Translations under genes and position numbers: made by a program | The notes under the pieces: model-generated | Database searches by the model: none | What the model saw: only the letters and a program-made list of their open reading frames with translations | What the model was told of the DNA's origin: nothing | Assembly: GCF_900240265.1 (NCBI RefSeq) | Contig: NZ_LT964739.1 | Coordinates: 2,114,835 to 2,178,834 of the forward strand | Length of the DNA stretch: 64,000 bases | DNA from: Galactobacillus timonensis | Lineage (GTDB): Bacteria; Bacillota_I; Bacilli_A; Erysipelotrichales; Erysipelotrichaceae | Reading direction: 5' to 3' | In this document: positions 36,548 to 45,337 of the stretch, piece by piece | Layout of the letters: every line of letters begins with the position of its first letter | Numbering within the stretch: the first letter of the stretch is position 1

Positions 36548-37380
36548 CAGACAGGTCTATAATGGAGTCGCTGGCATATGCTGGACTGCGAAGGGTTTGG
36601 GGATGCCAGCTTTTATTATTGCCAGGAGCTCAACATTCCTCCTTTACCTGAAGGATAGTCTTTTTCATCCAATTCGAACAATACCTGTACAAAAAAAGCA
36701 AACCCCAGAGTCTTAAACTTTCACAGACATACATAAAAGATGGCAACCCCATCACCTTGAAATGCAGGTCACCATCCCCTCAAATTTTTAAATATCCGCT
36801 TTTTATATCATTTTTTTCGAATCGACCCGTTGTAATACGAGTGTTTTTCCGCTGCACCACTCTCATGATCTGTAGGAGCTTTTCACGGCTCATCGTTCGA
36901 TTGTCTTTATCCTGTCCAACTGCTTGTTCCTGACGTATCTGCATGAGGAATGTAACACCTCGGACGGACTACGGACGGATCTCTGTCTTTTCACGGTTAC
37001 TAGCCCGTATGGTTTTTCCTGGAGAATAATGCTGCCAAGACCATTATTCATTTATGGCTGCGGCTGAGGACACCGCTCAGGCTGTTCCGTTACGAAGAAT
37101 GCATTGAGCATCAACTGTTTCCTGGGTCAATCGCCGGTGCATAATTGATATTTCTTTTTCTGAATATTTTCTGATTATCTGAGCGGGCTTTACAAATGGA
37201 TAGATATCAGTTATGTGAAACAGATCACAAAATTGGTTCTTTATTATTGTGTTCTTTTGTTCTATTGTTTGCTGCAGCGGTAGCCGATTGCAGTTGAACA
37301 TGTTTTGCCTGAATGTTGCCTTACCTTTTCCTCTGCTTAACTAGAGTGCCCCTTCCGCTCCCCTGCTGAAACCTGTTTGA
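36548..37380. other. Gene-poor stretch, remnant sequence
   Basis: No convincing full gene in about 830 bases apart from the small frame at 36780. A hairpin-rich segment near 36575-36640 may be the right end of the divergent ISL3 element. A 74-codon frame at 37077-37301 on the minus strand has no ribosome site or recognisable domain and I do not call it. Confidence 0.4.
36780..36944 (-). CDS. Small basic protein of 54 residues, possible fragment
   Basis: Frame MQIRQEQAVGQDKDNRTMSR continuing with EKLLQIMRVVQRKNTRITTG and ending SGYLKI. It has a helical, basic composition; the frame stays open a little upstream of this ATG but meets a stop. It could be the C-terminal end of a protein from a lost mobile element. 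I do not recognise a family. Confidence 0.25.
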   Translation of the reverse strand: MQIRQEQAVGQDKDNRTMSREKLLQIMRVVQRKNTRITTGRFEKNDIKSGYLKI

Positions 37381-37575
37381 TCACAGGGCACTGGAAATGA
37401 TCATCATAACCACGATGACAATCAGAATGATCGCAAGAATTTTCTTGTCTTTCTGGTTCTTCAGGAATTTTGAATGACTGGATTCATGATTCTGGGAACG
37501 CTGGGAGTCGTACTGCTTCGAAAAGGCATCATTCTTATCCATTGCGTTTCGCTGATCCATTTTAGGGTCGATCAT
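37381..37575 (-). CDS. Small tail-anchored membrane protein
   Basis: A 64-residue protein with a very hydrophilic, Lys/Asp/Gln-rich N-terminus (MIDPKMDQRNAMDKND) and one C-terminal membrane helix LAIILIVIVVMMIISS near residues 47-62, so it is probably a tail-anchored cytoplasmic protein. A good ribosome site gcgaggaaaataag precedes the start. It is divergent from proB, about 140 bases away. No family recognised. Confidence 0.6.
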   Translation of the reverse strand: MIDPKMDQRNAMDKNDAFSKQYDSQRSQNHESSHSKFLKNQKDKKILAIILIVIVVMMIISSAL

Positions 37576-37716
37576 CTTATTTTCCTCGCTTTGGTCTGAT
37601 TATACCGGATCCAAAGATATTCGCGAACGTTCTGTACCTTCAAGTGCAGAAATCCGCCTCAACGGCTTTGTATTTTCGTATAATCAAGGAAATATTCAAA
37701 TTTGCGGAGGTATTGA

Positions 37717-38493
37717 ATGTCACGTATCGTAGTCAAGGTTGGAACTTCTACGCTTGTATATCCATCGTTCGGTCTGAATATCCGGCATGTGGAACGTCTT
37801 GTCAAGATCCTTTCGGATCTGCAGAATGCCGGCAATGAAATGATTCTTGTCTCTTCCGGCGCCATCGCGATGGGCGTCAATAAACTTCGCTTTGCCAAGC
37901 GGCCGACTTCTGTCGTCGAGAAACAGGCATATGCTTCCGTCGGACAGTGCGAGCTCATGTATACCTATGACCGCCTCTTCGAGGGATATGGTGAAACCGT
38001 GTCCCAGATTCTGATCACCGGCGACGATATGGCCAGCGAAGAAAAAGTTGCAAGCTTCCAGGCAACCATGGAGTATCTCATCCATCACAGCGTCATCCCG
38101 ATCATCAATGAAAATGACACCATGAACGCTGCCGAAATCATATCCATCGGCGATAATGACACACTTGCGGCCATCGTAGCCTGCCACTGTCACGCTGATC
38201 TGCTGGTTCTGTATTCCGATATTGACGGCCTTTACACGGCCGATCCCAACAAGGATCCCAATGCGACTCTGATCCATGAAGTCCACGGCATCACTGAAGA
38301 CATTGAAAAGCTCGGCGGCGACTCCATCAGCGGCCAAGGCACCGGCGGAATGGTTACCAAGCTTCATGCCGCCGACATGTGCACAAAAGCCGGCATCGAC
38401 ATGGCCATCCTCAACGGCAGCACCCCCGAGCTGATCTATGACCTGCTTGAAGGAAAACCTGCCGGAACTCTCTTTCTTGCCCAGGGGAAATAA
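37717..38493 (+). CDS. proB: Glutamate 5-kinase
   Basis: Phosphorylates glutamate in the first step of proline synthesis. It has 258 residues, the amino acid kinase domain alone without the C-terminal PUA domain of longer ProB proteins. Motifs: IVVKVGTSTLVYPS at the start, MILVSSGAIAMGVNKL, IINENDTMNAAE, IGDNDTLAAIVA and GTGGMVTKLHAADM. Ribosome site gcggagg lies 11 bases before the ATG. proA follows after 2 bases, so the pair formed an operon; proA is now disrupted, leaving ProB without its partner here. Confidence 0.94.
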   Translation: MSRIVVKVGTSTLVYPSFGLNIRHVERLVKILSDLQNAGNEMILVSSGAIAMGVNKLRFAKRPTSVVEKQAYASVGQCELMYTYDRLFEGYGETVSQILITGDDMASEEKVASFQATMEYLIHHSVIPIINENDTMNAAEIISIGDNDTLAAIVACHCHADLLVLYSDIDGLYTADPNKDPNATLIHEVHGITEDIEKLGGDSISGQGTGGMVTKLHAADMCTKAGIDMAILNGSTPELIYDLLEGKPAGTLFLAQGK

Positions 38494-38495
38494 AC

Positions 38496-39222
38496 ATGAT
38501 CACGACCGAAGAAATTCTTGCCCGTGCAAAGGCCGAAAAGAACAATCCGATTCCCGATGACACTGCCATCAACCGTGCGCTTGCCGCAATGGCAGATCAT
38601 CTGATCGCTGATAGCAGCGCCATCCTTGCCGCAAACCAAGAAGACTGCAATGGTGCAGAAGGAACGGTCTCTACCGTCATGCTGGATCGGCTAGGTCTCA
38701 ATTCTTCACGGATTCAGGCCATGGCCGAAGGCATCCGCTCCCTTATCGCCCTGCCCTCTCCCGTCCATCAGATTCTGGAAGACTACACCACAGACAACGG
38801 CCTCCATATCCAGAAGGAAGCCGTACCCTTCGGAGTTCTTGCGATCATCTATGAATCCCGTCCCAACGTCACCAGTGACGCCGCAGCCCTCGGTTTAAAG
38901 AGCGGAAACACGGTTATTCTGCGCTCCGGACGCCAGGCATGGAATTCTGCCCATGCCATCGTAAAATCGCTCCAGAACGGCCTGGAAGAGGCCGGATTGC
39001 GCAGGGATCGCATCCAGCTGATCGAAGACACATCACATGCCTCGGCCAACGCCCTCATGACTGCCAACGGCTATGTAGATCTCTTGATTCCACGGGGCGG
39101 GAAAAATCTCATCTCTGCCTGCGTAGAAAATGCGACCGTTCCCGTCATCGAAACCGGAACCGGCATCTGCCACGTCTATGTCGAACAGACGGCCGATCTT
39201 GCCATGGCATTGAAGATTATTG
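38496..39222 (+). pseudogene. proA: Glutamate-5-semialdehyde dehydrogenase, 5' part, interrupted by ISL3 element
   Basis: The first 242 codons of ProA, with the NADPH-binding and substrate segments FGVLAIIYESRPNVTSDAAA, LKSGNTVILRSGRQ and LIPRGGKNL. It reads ADLAMALKII and is then cut by the ISL3 element at 39223. The base after the duplication would continue to Glu-Asn-Ala-Lys, encoded at 41865. The catalytic Cys is in the second part, so this fragment cannot be active. Confidence 0.93.
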
Positions 39223-39366
39223 GGCGATCTAAATTTATCTGGGGATGCCTCGAAAACGAAGTAAAAAAACTTGGGGTGTCGGGGTACCCCATGAAGGTTT
39301 ATCCCGCCACGAAACCGTCTGGTAAAACAGGCGGTTTTTGAATGGAAAGGAAAAGGAGACCGCCTG

Positions 39367-39666
39367 TTACGGCTGCGTCTCCTGAAGTACTTCGTATTCG
39401 TTCAAAAACATCTCGCAATAGATGGCGATGCGGGCAAGCATCTCGTCTGTGTTCATGGCATACAGAGTCATATTGCTCGTTTGGTTACGCTGCTTCAGCT
39501 CACATTCAATGCCGCGCATTAATCGCTGTGCTGAGCGGCATATTCGGTTCATGGAACGAATGCTGGCCTGCAGATATTGTTCTGCTTCTTTGCCATACAA
39601 ACGGGCTCCTTCTGCAGTGATCCATGCCTGTTCGGGGCTCAGGGGCTGAAAGCTGGTTGAAGTCAT
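39367..39666 (-). CDS. ISL3-element accessory protein, 99 residues (copy 2)
   Basis: Counterpart of the gene at 27280. It differs by a handful of residues (for example Ala for Thr in SPEQAWI, Asn for Asp near the C-terminal FLNEYE), all compatible with a functional protein, and overlaps the transposase gene by 4 bases. Function unknown. Confidence 0.6.
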   Translation of the reverse strand: MTSTSFQPLSPEQAWITAEGARLYGKEAEQYLQASIRSMNRICRSAQRLMRGIECELKQRNQTSNMTLYAMNTDEMLARIAIYCEMFLNEYEVLQETQP

Positions 39667-41078
39667 TGCTTAATCTTCTTTGGCGGAATGACAGGATTCA
39701 ACATTGGCTTGGAGTTCTTTCTGAGCACATAGAGGCAGCGGCTGCGGAACCTGTCCCAGTTGGTATATCCGTTGGCTGCTTTCTTGATCGTCTTGATGAT
39801 TGAGTTCCGGTTCTCCATCAATCCGTTATTCAGTTTTATGTCGGACACTACCACCTGGCCTGTGTCCTTATCGACTGTATGACGCTGCTTTACGACAATG
39901 AAGGAGTTGATAATCTCCTCTCTCCAGCTGATCAGGGTGCGGGAGAACTCTTTCATTTCCGGAATACCACTGGCTGCGAAGGACTGAATCAGTTTGTTCA
40001 GCTCCTGGGGAGCAGTATCGTAAGTGCAGTTGTCATAGAAGTCCACAACGTCATCCTTGAGGTCCCATGCCTTTTTCAAATCGGGATGAACGGCTTCGAT
40101 CATGGCTTTAATTTCGTAATAATTGAGGAACCGGTTCAGCTTGCGGTTCATTTTCCTTGGATGGCCGGGATCGAACAGCTTTTTACCATCTTTGTCTCTG
40201 GCGTCCAGCCGCTTGAATATCATCCAGTTGAATGTCTTCAGCAGATAATACTCGTTGGTTTGTGTTTTTGTGCCTTCAATATATTTTGGAGTCTGCTTCA
40301 TTACTCTGATCCGGACGCTGTCAGCCTTTCTGGAGAGCTCCTGGCTGACATGATAATGGTCAACGGAATGATAGGCCTTAGGGAACAGCTGACGTATGAT
40401 GGCGCGGTATTCACTATACATGTCCGTGGCAATCATTTTGACGCGCTTTCGCTCTTCCACTGGGATTTTGAGAAAGTAGCTGAGCAGATAATCTTTTCTT
40501 CTGCTTGGCAGGATATCCACCGGCTCCTGTGACTCAAAGTCGAGAATAACGAACACATATTTTGAGTTCTCTCCCGGATGATAAAATGCGTAGTTCTCAT
40601 CCCAGCACATCAATGTGGGCAGAGGTCTTCGCGCCTCCTTTACGTGGGCATCGAAGACGGAGGCAGCGGTTGTGGGAGAGATGTGATACCGCTTAGCGAC
40701 GGAAGCGAAGGTCTCGGTCTGAATCTTCAAATCGTTCAGAATGTTTTCAACCGTGAGGGCGGAGATGTGCTGCTTCCTGAAACAGAATGGATTGTTCTCA
40801 TAGTACGTTCGATGACAGACAGGACAGATGTACCTGCGGGCATGATAGAAGATGGTGCACTCACGATCAGTAAAGACGCCGTGGCTTATCTTCTTGTCAA
40901 TGTAGTCCTTAACCCTTGGCAGGGTACAGCCGCAATCGGGACAAGGCGGATGATCCGGCCGCAGTAAAACATGGACAGACGCACTGCCATTGTCATTATG
41001 GAAGATGACATTCTCCACACTGCCTGTATCGAGGTTAAAGAATTCAAGAATGGCCTGTTTATCAGATTGTTCGGACAT
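39663..41078 (-). CDS. ISL3-family transposase (copy 2)
   Basis: Practically the same 471-residue protein as copy 1, with a Ser to Asn change near the C-terminus (LRKNSKPM) and Val to Ile in the last residues. Zinc finger, helix-turn-helix and DDE domain are intact. Start at 41078 after aaaggagaagatct. The intact frame means both copies could still supply transposase. Confidence 0.93.
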   Translation of the reverse strand: MSEQSDKQAILEFFNLDTGSVENVIFHNDNGSASVHVLLRPDHPPCPDCGCTLPRVKDYIDKKISHGVFTDRECTIFYHARRYICPVCHRTYYENNPFCFRKQHISALTVENILNDLKIQTETFASVAKRYHISPTTAASVFDAHVKEARRPLPTLMCWDENYAFYHPGENSKYVFVILDFESQEPVDILPSRRKDYLLSYFLKIPVEERKRVKMIATDMYSEYRAIIRQLFPKAYHSVDHYHVSQELSRKADSVRIRVMKQTPKYIEGTKTQTNEYYLLKTFNWMIFKRLDARDKDGKKLFDPGHPRKMNRKLNRFLNYYEIKAMIEAVHPDLKKAWDLKDDVVDFYDNCTYDTAPQELNKLIQSFAASGIPEMKEFSRTLISWREEIINSFIVVKQRHTVDKDTGQVVVSDIKLNNGLMENRNSIIKTIKKAANGYTNWDRFRSRCLYVLRKNSKPMLNPVIPPKKIKQ

Positions 41079-41112
41079 AGATCTTCTCCTTTGAGCCCAG
41101 CATAGGGGAAGA

Positions 41113-41589
41113 TCAGGAAAGGCCCAAGTCAAAGTCATTTGGCCTATTCAGGCAGAGATTGATTCCGGCCACCCAGCCACTGGAAGAATCATATTCTGGA
41201 GCCCGGCGGACATCACGCCGGAATAGAACACGAAGCTGTTGAAGCAGCGAATCAGGCGGATCAACCAGCTTCAGGAAAATCCGGAGCTGCACAATGAGCT
41301 TATCGAGCCATTTGTTCCAACGGTAAACGGAAGAATCGGAAGGAAGCGAATAACGATCAAGATCCAGATCATTGTCCAGAGCCGATTCGATGGTCTGCAC
41401 CGAGTAGTGCTTGTAAGGGACAAGGAAATCAGGGAGAACACGGTGATGTCTTCCGTTGGAAGAGACGGCGACAGGAATCCAGATCCAGTAAGAACCTTTT
41501 GGCGTTTTAACGCACCTTCTGGCAGTTCCGCAGAATCTCATTGGCAGGCCTGTTTCAGGATCCAAAACAGGTTCGCTGCATTTCATCAA
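41113..41589 (-). CDS. DUF6431-like protein of the ISL3 element (copy 2)
   Basis: Same 158-residue protein as at 29026, with one visible substitution near the C-terminus (Arg for Gly in LCLNRPND). It begins the three-gene unit of copy 2. Its upstream leader, about 41590-41660, contains the -10-like tacact of the element promoter region on either strand; I cannot fix the promoter. Confidence 0.6.
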   Translation of the reverse strand: MMKCSEPVLDPETGLPMRFCGTARRCVKTPKGSYWIWIPVAVSSNGRHHRVLPDFLVPYKHYSVQTIESALDNDLDLDRYSLPSDSSVYRWNKWLDKLIVQLRIFLKLVDPPDSLLQQLRVLFRRDVRRAPEYDSSSGWVAGINLCLNRPNDFDLGLS

Positions 41590-41864
41590 AAATCATTCAG
41601 ATGATTAGGATGTTTAACAATTTTGTATTGTGAATGTGGTACACTAACCATGGTTTTGGTTATGGGTTCAGAGATGGCTGGAAACTAGTCTCTGAACCTT
41701 TTCCTTTCTATTGATGTCTCTAACCGCATGATAATCGGTAAATACGAAAAGGAGAAGGCCGTTGTGCCTCCCCATGAGGGTTTATAGCTCTTTAACTCCT
41801 CCCGGATCATCAATCCCAGGATTTCTTAGAGGCACCCCCAAACCCCATCTATTTTTAGATAGTC

Positions 41865-42402
41865 GATTATTGAAAATGCCAAGTGCTCCCGTCCCTCCGT
41901 ATGCAACGCAGAGGAAGTACTGCTCGTCGAAGAACCGGTTGCCGCACAGTTTCTTCCGCAGCTGAAGAAACGTCTCGTCGATGAGCGTACGGCAAAGGGT
42001 CTAGTCCCGGTCGAGCTGCGCCTGGATCCGCAAGCGGCTGCGATCATTCCGGGAACGCCAGCCGGCCCCAAAGACTTTGATACGGAATTTCTTGACTATA
42101 TTCTTGCCGTAAAGGTTGTTCCGGATACGGAAACCGCCATCGCCCATATCAACGCCCATTCCACCCATCACTCGGAAGCGATCATCTCCAACAGCGCCAG
42201 GGACATTGCTTCATTTGCCTCCCGCATCGACAGTGCCTGCCTCTACGTCAACGCAAGCACACGCTTCACTGACGGCGGCTGTTTCGGCATGGGATGCGAA
42301 ATGGGCATCTCTACCCAGAAGCTCCATGCCCGCGGACCGATGGGCCTGAGGGAGCTGTGTACCTATAAATACATGATTATCGGAAACGGACAGGTACGCT
42401 GA
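41865..42402 (+). pseudogene. proA: Glutamate-5-semialdehyde dehydrogenase, 3' part
   Basis: Continues the proA frame after the element: [20 protein letters not shown] contains the catalytic Cys, and the rest ends [38 protein letters not shown] and a stop at 42400-42402. Joined to the 5' part minus one duplication it would give a normal protein of about 420 residues, so the loss is recent and potentially reversible by precise excision. Confidence 0.93.
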
Positions 42403-42410
42403 AACATAAT

Positions 42411-42460
42411 AAAAGGCAGAACAGCGGGAATGTTACTTCCACCGTTCTGCCTCTTTTATT
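42411..42460. terminator. Bidirectional terminator between proA and hup
   Basis: ggcagaac (42415-42422) pairs with gttctgcc (42444-42451); T-rich tails follow on both strands (CTTTTATT on plus, TTTTATTATG on minus). It serves the convergent proBA and hup transcripts. Confidence 0.88.
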
Positions 42461-42483
42461 CTGCTCGATGCAGAGAAGAATGC

Positions 42484-42765
42484 TCAGCGAACCTCGTCCT
42501 TCAGAGACTTGGAAGCCTTGAATCCCGGGATCTTGGAAGCCGGAATCTCAATCTTCTCCTTTGTCTGCGGGTTGATGCCTTCACGTGCTGCACGTGTCTT
42601 GACTTCGAACTTCCCGAAGCCTGTAATATCAACCTTATTGCCATCCTTGAGGGCAGCCGTCATCAGCTCGAATACTTCGCTGACAATATCACCGGCCTCT
42701 TTCTTGGTCAGGTTGTGATCTTCTGCAATCTTTTCAGAAATGCTCTTCTTGTTTACTGTTTCCAT
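42484..42765 (-). CDS. hup: DNA-binding protein HU
   Basis: Histone-like nucleoid protein, 93 residues. METVNKKSISEKIAEDHNLT begins the dimerisation helices and the DNA-contacting arm is seen in GFGKFEVKTRAAREGINPQT. It bends and compacts DNA. A ribosome site (tggaggaaataac) precedes the ATG, and a promoter is recognisable at 42790-42817. It ends at the bidirectional terminator. Confidence 0.96.
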   Translation of the reverse strand: METVNKKSISEKIAEDHNLTKKEAGDIVSEVFELMTAALKDGNKVDITGFGKFEVKTRAAREGINPQTKEKIEIPASKIPGFKASKSLKDEVR

Positions 42766-42789
42766 GTGTTATTTCCTCCACGTGATTCC

Positions 42790-42817
42790 ATATTATCACC
42801 ATGTTTTATGCATTCAA
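42790..42817 (-). promoter_or_regulatory. Promoter of hup
   Basis: On the minus strand -35 TTGAAT (complement of 42812-42817), a 16-base spacer and -10 TAATAT (complement of 42790-42795), about 25 bases before the hup start. Confidence 0.6.
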
Positions 42818-42841
42818 TACTTGACAAATGAAGTACGCCAA

Positions 42842-43813
42842 TTAGCTTAAGTAAGCCTCTGCACGCTCACTCATCTGCCCCAGCAGCTGCTTGAGATCCT
42901 CATAGCTCAGATTCTTCACCCCGCAGGCATTCCTGTGGCCACCACCATGATAGTTCGCCGCCAGATCATTGAGCTGCACATGGGCCGACCGCAGACTGCC
43001 ATCGAATAGAACGGAACCATCCTCACCGGTTTTCTCCGTAAATACCGCCCAGCACTCGATCTCCCTGACGCCCATGAACTGCGACACAAAGGACCGCGCA
43101 TCACCCGGCGCCATGTTCCAGCGGCTCATGTCTTCCCGGCTCACAACGACATACACGGTATGATTCCCGACAAACTGGGCCTGCGAGCGGATGAAGCCGG
43201 CAAACTGAAACTCATGGAGACTGACATCAAACACCCCGTGCCACAGCTCCGGGATCGAGATGCCCTTCGAAGCGATATACGCCCCTGTCGCCAGCGTATG
43301 CGGCGTCGTATTGGTCGTCTTGAAGCTCAGCGTATCCGTCAGTAAGCCTGAAAAGATATATTCCGCAGCGGATCTGGAGAACACAAGATTCTCCTGCGTC
43401 TCCATCTGCTGAAAGAAATCAGCCAGAATCTCACAGGTAGCGGCCGCATCCGTATAGACAAACTCCAGTTTCGCATAGGAATCCACCAGCGGATGATGAT
43501 CGATCTTGACGATTGAAGCTGCACTCAGAAAGCGATGATCATCCACCCGCGCAATGTCCGGCGTATCCAGAACAATCGCAAGACTGCTTCTGACCACCGC
43601 ATCATCCACATGATCAGGCTTCGGCCACTTTGGACTGGAGATGCTTTCATTGCCAAGCGCATAGACCTTCTTTTCGGGGAAGTTTTCTTCCAGCCAAGTC
43701 TTCAGACCGAGTTGTGAACCGACGGCGTCACAGTCCGGATTTTCATGACGGAACAGCGTGATCACAGAGGCCTGCCGAATTTCCTCCAGCAGGCCTTCAA
43801 AACTGCGGCTCAT
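42842..43813 (-). CDS. nrnA: DHH/DHHA1 phosphoesterase, NrnA-like (nanoRNase / pAp phosphatase)
   Basis: Cytoplasmic phosphoesterase that degrades 2-5 nucleotide RNAs and pAp. It has 323 residues with the DHH domain motifs HENPDCDAVGSQLGLKTWL, VLDTPD and the name-giving KIDHHPLVDSYA, and a C-terminal DHHA1 domain with the RNA-binding YHGGGHRNACG. Size and motifs match the NrnA family. It overlaps the end of ackA by 4 bases and ends before the hup promoter. Confidence 0.92.
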   Translation of the reverse strand: MSRSFEGLLEEIRQASVITLFRHENPDCDAVGSQLGLKTWLEENFPEKKVYALGNESISSPKWPKPDHVDDAVVRSSLAIVLDTPDIARVDDHRFLSAASIVKIDHHPLVDSYAKLEFVYTDAAATCEILADFFQQMETQENLVFSRSAAEYIFSGLLTDTLSFKTTNTTPHTLATGAYIASKGISIPELWHGVFDVSLHEFQFAGFIRSQAQFVGNHTVYVVVSREDMSRWNMAPGDARSFVSQFMGVREIECWAVFTEKTGEDGSVLFDGSLRSAHVQLNDLAANYHGGGHRNACGVKNLSYEDLKQLLGQMSERAEAYLS

Positions 43814-45006
43814 AAACCGAGCAGACGCACGGTATCACGCGCAATCATCAGTTCTTCATTGGTCGGAATGACCCAGACCTGAACCTTGGAATCCGGCTTC
43901 GAGATCAGAGCCTCCTTACCATGGATCGTATGATTCAGCTCATAGTCAATGGACAGTCCCATGCCCTCTTCCAGGCCCTTCAGGATCCGCTCACGCGTCA
44001 TATCATCGTTCTCGCCAAGGCCGGCTGTAAACACGATCGCATCCGTATGGCCAAGTTCCATGTAATAGCCGCCGATCACGTTGACTGCACGGTTGGCATA
44101 CAGGTTGACCGTCAGAATTGCACGCTCATTGCCCTCGTTGACAGCCGCCTGAATATCACGGGCATCCGAAGAAATGCCGGAAACACCAAGCATGCCGCTC
44201 TTCTTGTTCAGGATCGTATCCATATCATCCGGAGAAAGATTGAGAACCTTTTCCATATAGAAGACAACCGTCGGATCAATATCGCCCGAACGCGTACCCA
44301 TCATGATGCCTCCAAGCGGCGTCAGACCCATCGACGTATTAATGCACTTGCCGCCACGGATGGCCGTGATGGATGCACCGTTGCCAAGATGGCAGGTGAT
44401 CATGTTCAGATCCTCAACCGGCCTGCCCATCAGTTCAGCAGCGCGGCGGTTGACATAGTAGTGCGACGTACCGTGAGCACCATAACGGCGCACCTTATGA
44501 TCCGTATACCACTCATACGGTACAGGGAAGAGATAGCTTTCCGGGCCCATCGTCTGATGGAACGCCGTATCAAACACAAATACATGACCAACATGCGGAA
44601 GTGCCTCCTTGAATGCACGGTAGCACACCAGATGGGCCGGATTGTGCAGCGGAGCCAGCGGCGCCAGTTCCTCGACCTTGTCTTCAACATCCTTCGTCAC
44701 AACAACCGACTGATCAAAGTAGGAACCACCCTGGACGATGCGGTGTCCTGCACCCTTGATCTCATCCAGACTCTTGACGATGCCCTCATCCACCAGAGCC
44801 TTCAGAAGAAGATCAACCGCCTTCTTGTGATCCGGAATCGGAAGCTGCTGTACATGTTTCTCACCGTTCACCTTGATTGTGAACTGTCCCATGGCCTGCC
44901 CGATCCGCTCTGCCTGACCCGAGGTGAGAACCTTCTCACTCGGCATGTCGAACAGCTGGAACTTAAGGGATGAAGAACCCGAATTGACTGCAATAACCTT
45001 GCTCAT
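43810..45006 (-). CDS. ackA: Acetate kinase
   Basis: Makes ATP from acetyl phosphate in fermentation. The 398-residue protein starts at the ATG at 45006 (MSKVIAVNSGSSSLKFQLF), preceded by gaaggagagtagt; an upstream in-frame ATG lacks a ribosome site. Motifs: MITCHLGNGASITAI, SMGLTPLGGIMMGTRSGDID, and VFTAGLGEND. No pta gene is adjacent. It lies between ylxM and nrnA in one transcription unit. Confidence 0.96.
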   Translation of the reverse strand: MSKVIAVNSGSSSLKFQLFDMPSEKVLTSGQAERIGQAMGQFTIKVNGEKHVQQLPIPDHKKAVDLLLKALVDEGIVKSLDEIKGAGHRIVQGGSYFDQSVVVTKDVEDKVEELAPLAPLHNPAHLVCYRAFKEALPHVGHVFVFDTAFHQTMGPESYLFPVPYEWYTDHKVRRYGAHGTSHYYVNRRAAELMGRPVEDLNMITCHLGNGASITAIRGGKCINTSMGLTPLGGIMMGTRSGDIDPTVVFYMEKVLNLSPDDMDTILNKKSGMLGVSGISSDARDIQAAVNEGNERAILTVNLYANRAVNVIGGYYMELGHTDAIVFTAGLGENDDMTRERILKGLEEGMGLSIDYELNHTIHGKEALISKPDSKVQVWVIPTNEELMIARDTVRLLGL

Positions 45007-45007
45007 A

Positions 45008-45337
45008 CTACTCTCCTTCTGTCTCAATCTTTCTGAGTTGTTTCACTATATTCTTTACGGCCGGATCCGTTGTTGCGTTGTCCAGCGCCTCATACAGCGC
45101 ATTGCGGCGCTGCGCATTTCCATACAGATGCAGCACAGACTCATAGTTCTCCAGCTGCGTCCGCGAAACACTGATAGTATCATATACCGCCGTGCGGGAA
45201 ATACCTTCATTTTCCGCGATTTCCTGATAGGAAAGATCCTTTTCGAAGTAATACCGGCAAAGAGTACGCTGCCGCTCCGTCAGAAGATTTCCATAGTAGT
45301 CCAGCAGCGCATTCGCCGTAATCTTATCCAGCATCAT
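45008..45337 (-). CDS. ylxM: YlxM-type helix-turn-helix protein (UPF0122)
   Basis: Small SRP-associated regulator, 109 residues from the ATG at 45337 (MMLDKITANALLDYYGNLLT). It has the sigma-4-like helix-turn-helix TERQRTLCRYYFEKDLSYQE followed by ENEGISRTAVYDTI. In streptococci YlxM influences signal recognition particle activity. Its start lies inside the 3' end of ftsY, as it does in relatives where ylxM is next to ffh/ftsY. Confidence 0.88.
   Translation of the reverse strand: MMLDKITANALLDYYGNLLTERQRTLCRYYFEKDLSYQEIAENEGISRTAVYDTISVSRTQLENYESVLHLYGNAQRRNALYEALDNATTDPAVKNIVKQLRKIETEGE

Larger units (their letters stand above)
39223..41864 (-). mobile_element. ISL3-family three-gene insertion sequence, copy 2 (2642 bp), inside proA
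   Basis: Bounded by the 8-base duplication gattattg (39215-39222 and 41865-41872). Contents and orientation match copy 1, with only scattered substitutions and a short length difference in the loop of the right-end hairpin (41665-41698). Because both copies have different, perfect duplications, they inserted independently rather than forming a composite transposon. Confidence 0.94.

Noticed and set aside
34264..36640. Exact ends and duplication for the divergent ISL3 element
   Set aside because: Candidate ends were weakly similar and no matching 8-base duplication was found, so the borders are left open.
37077..37301. 74-codon minus-strand frame in the gap before proB
   Set aside because: No ribosome site, no domain, and composition like non-coding sequence.
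29780..39222. Composite transposon bounded by the two ISL3 copies
   Set aside because: Each copy has its own perfect but different 8-base duplication, so they inserted separately.
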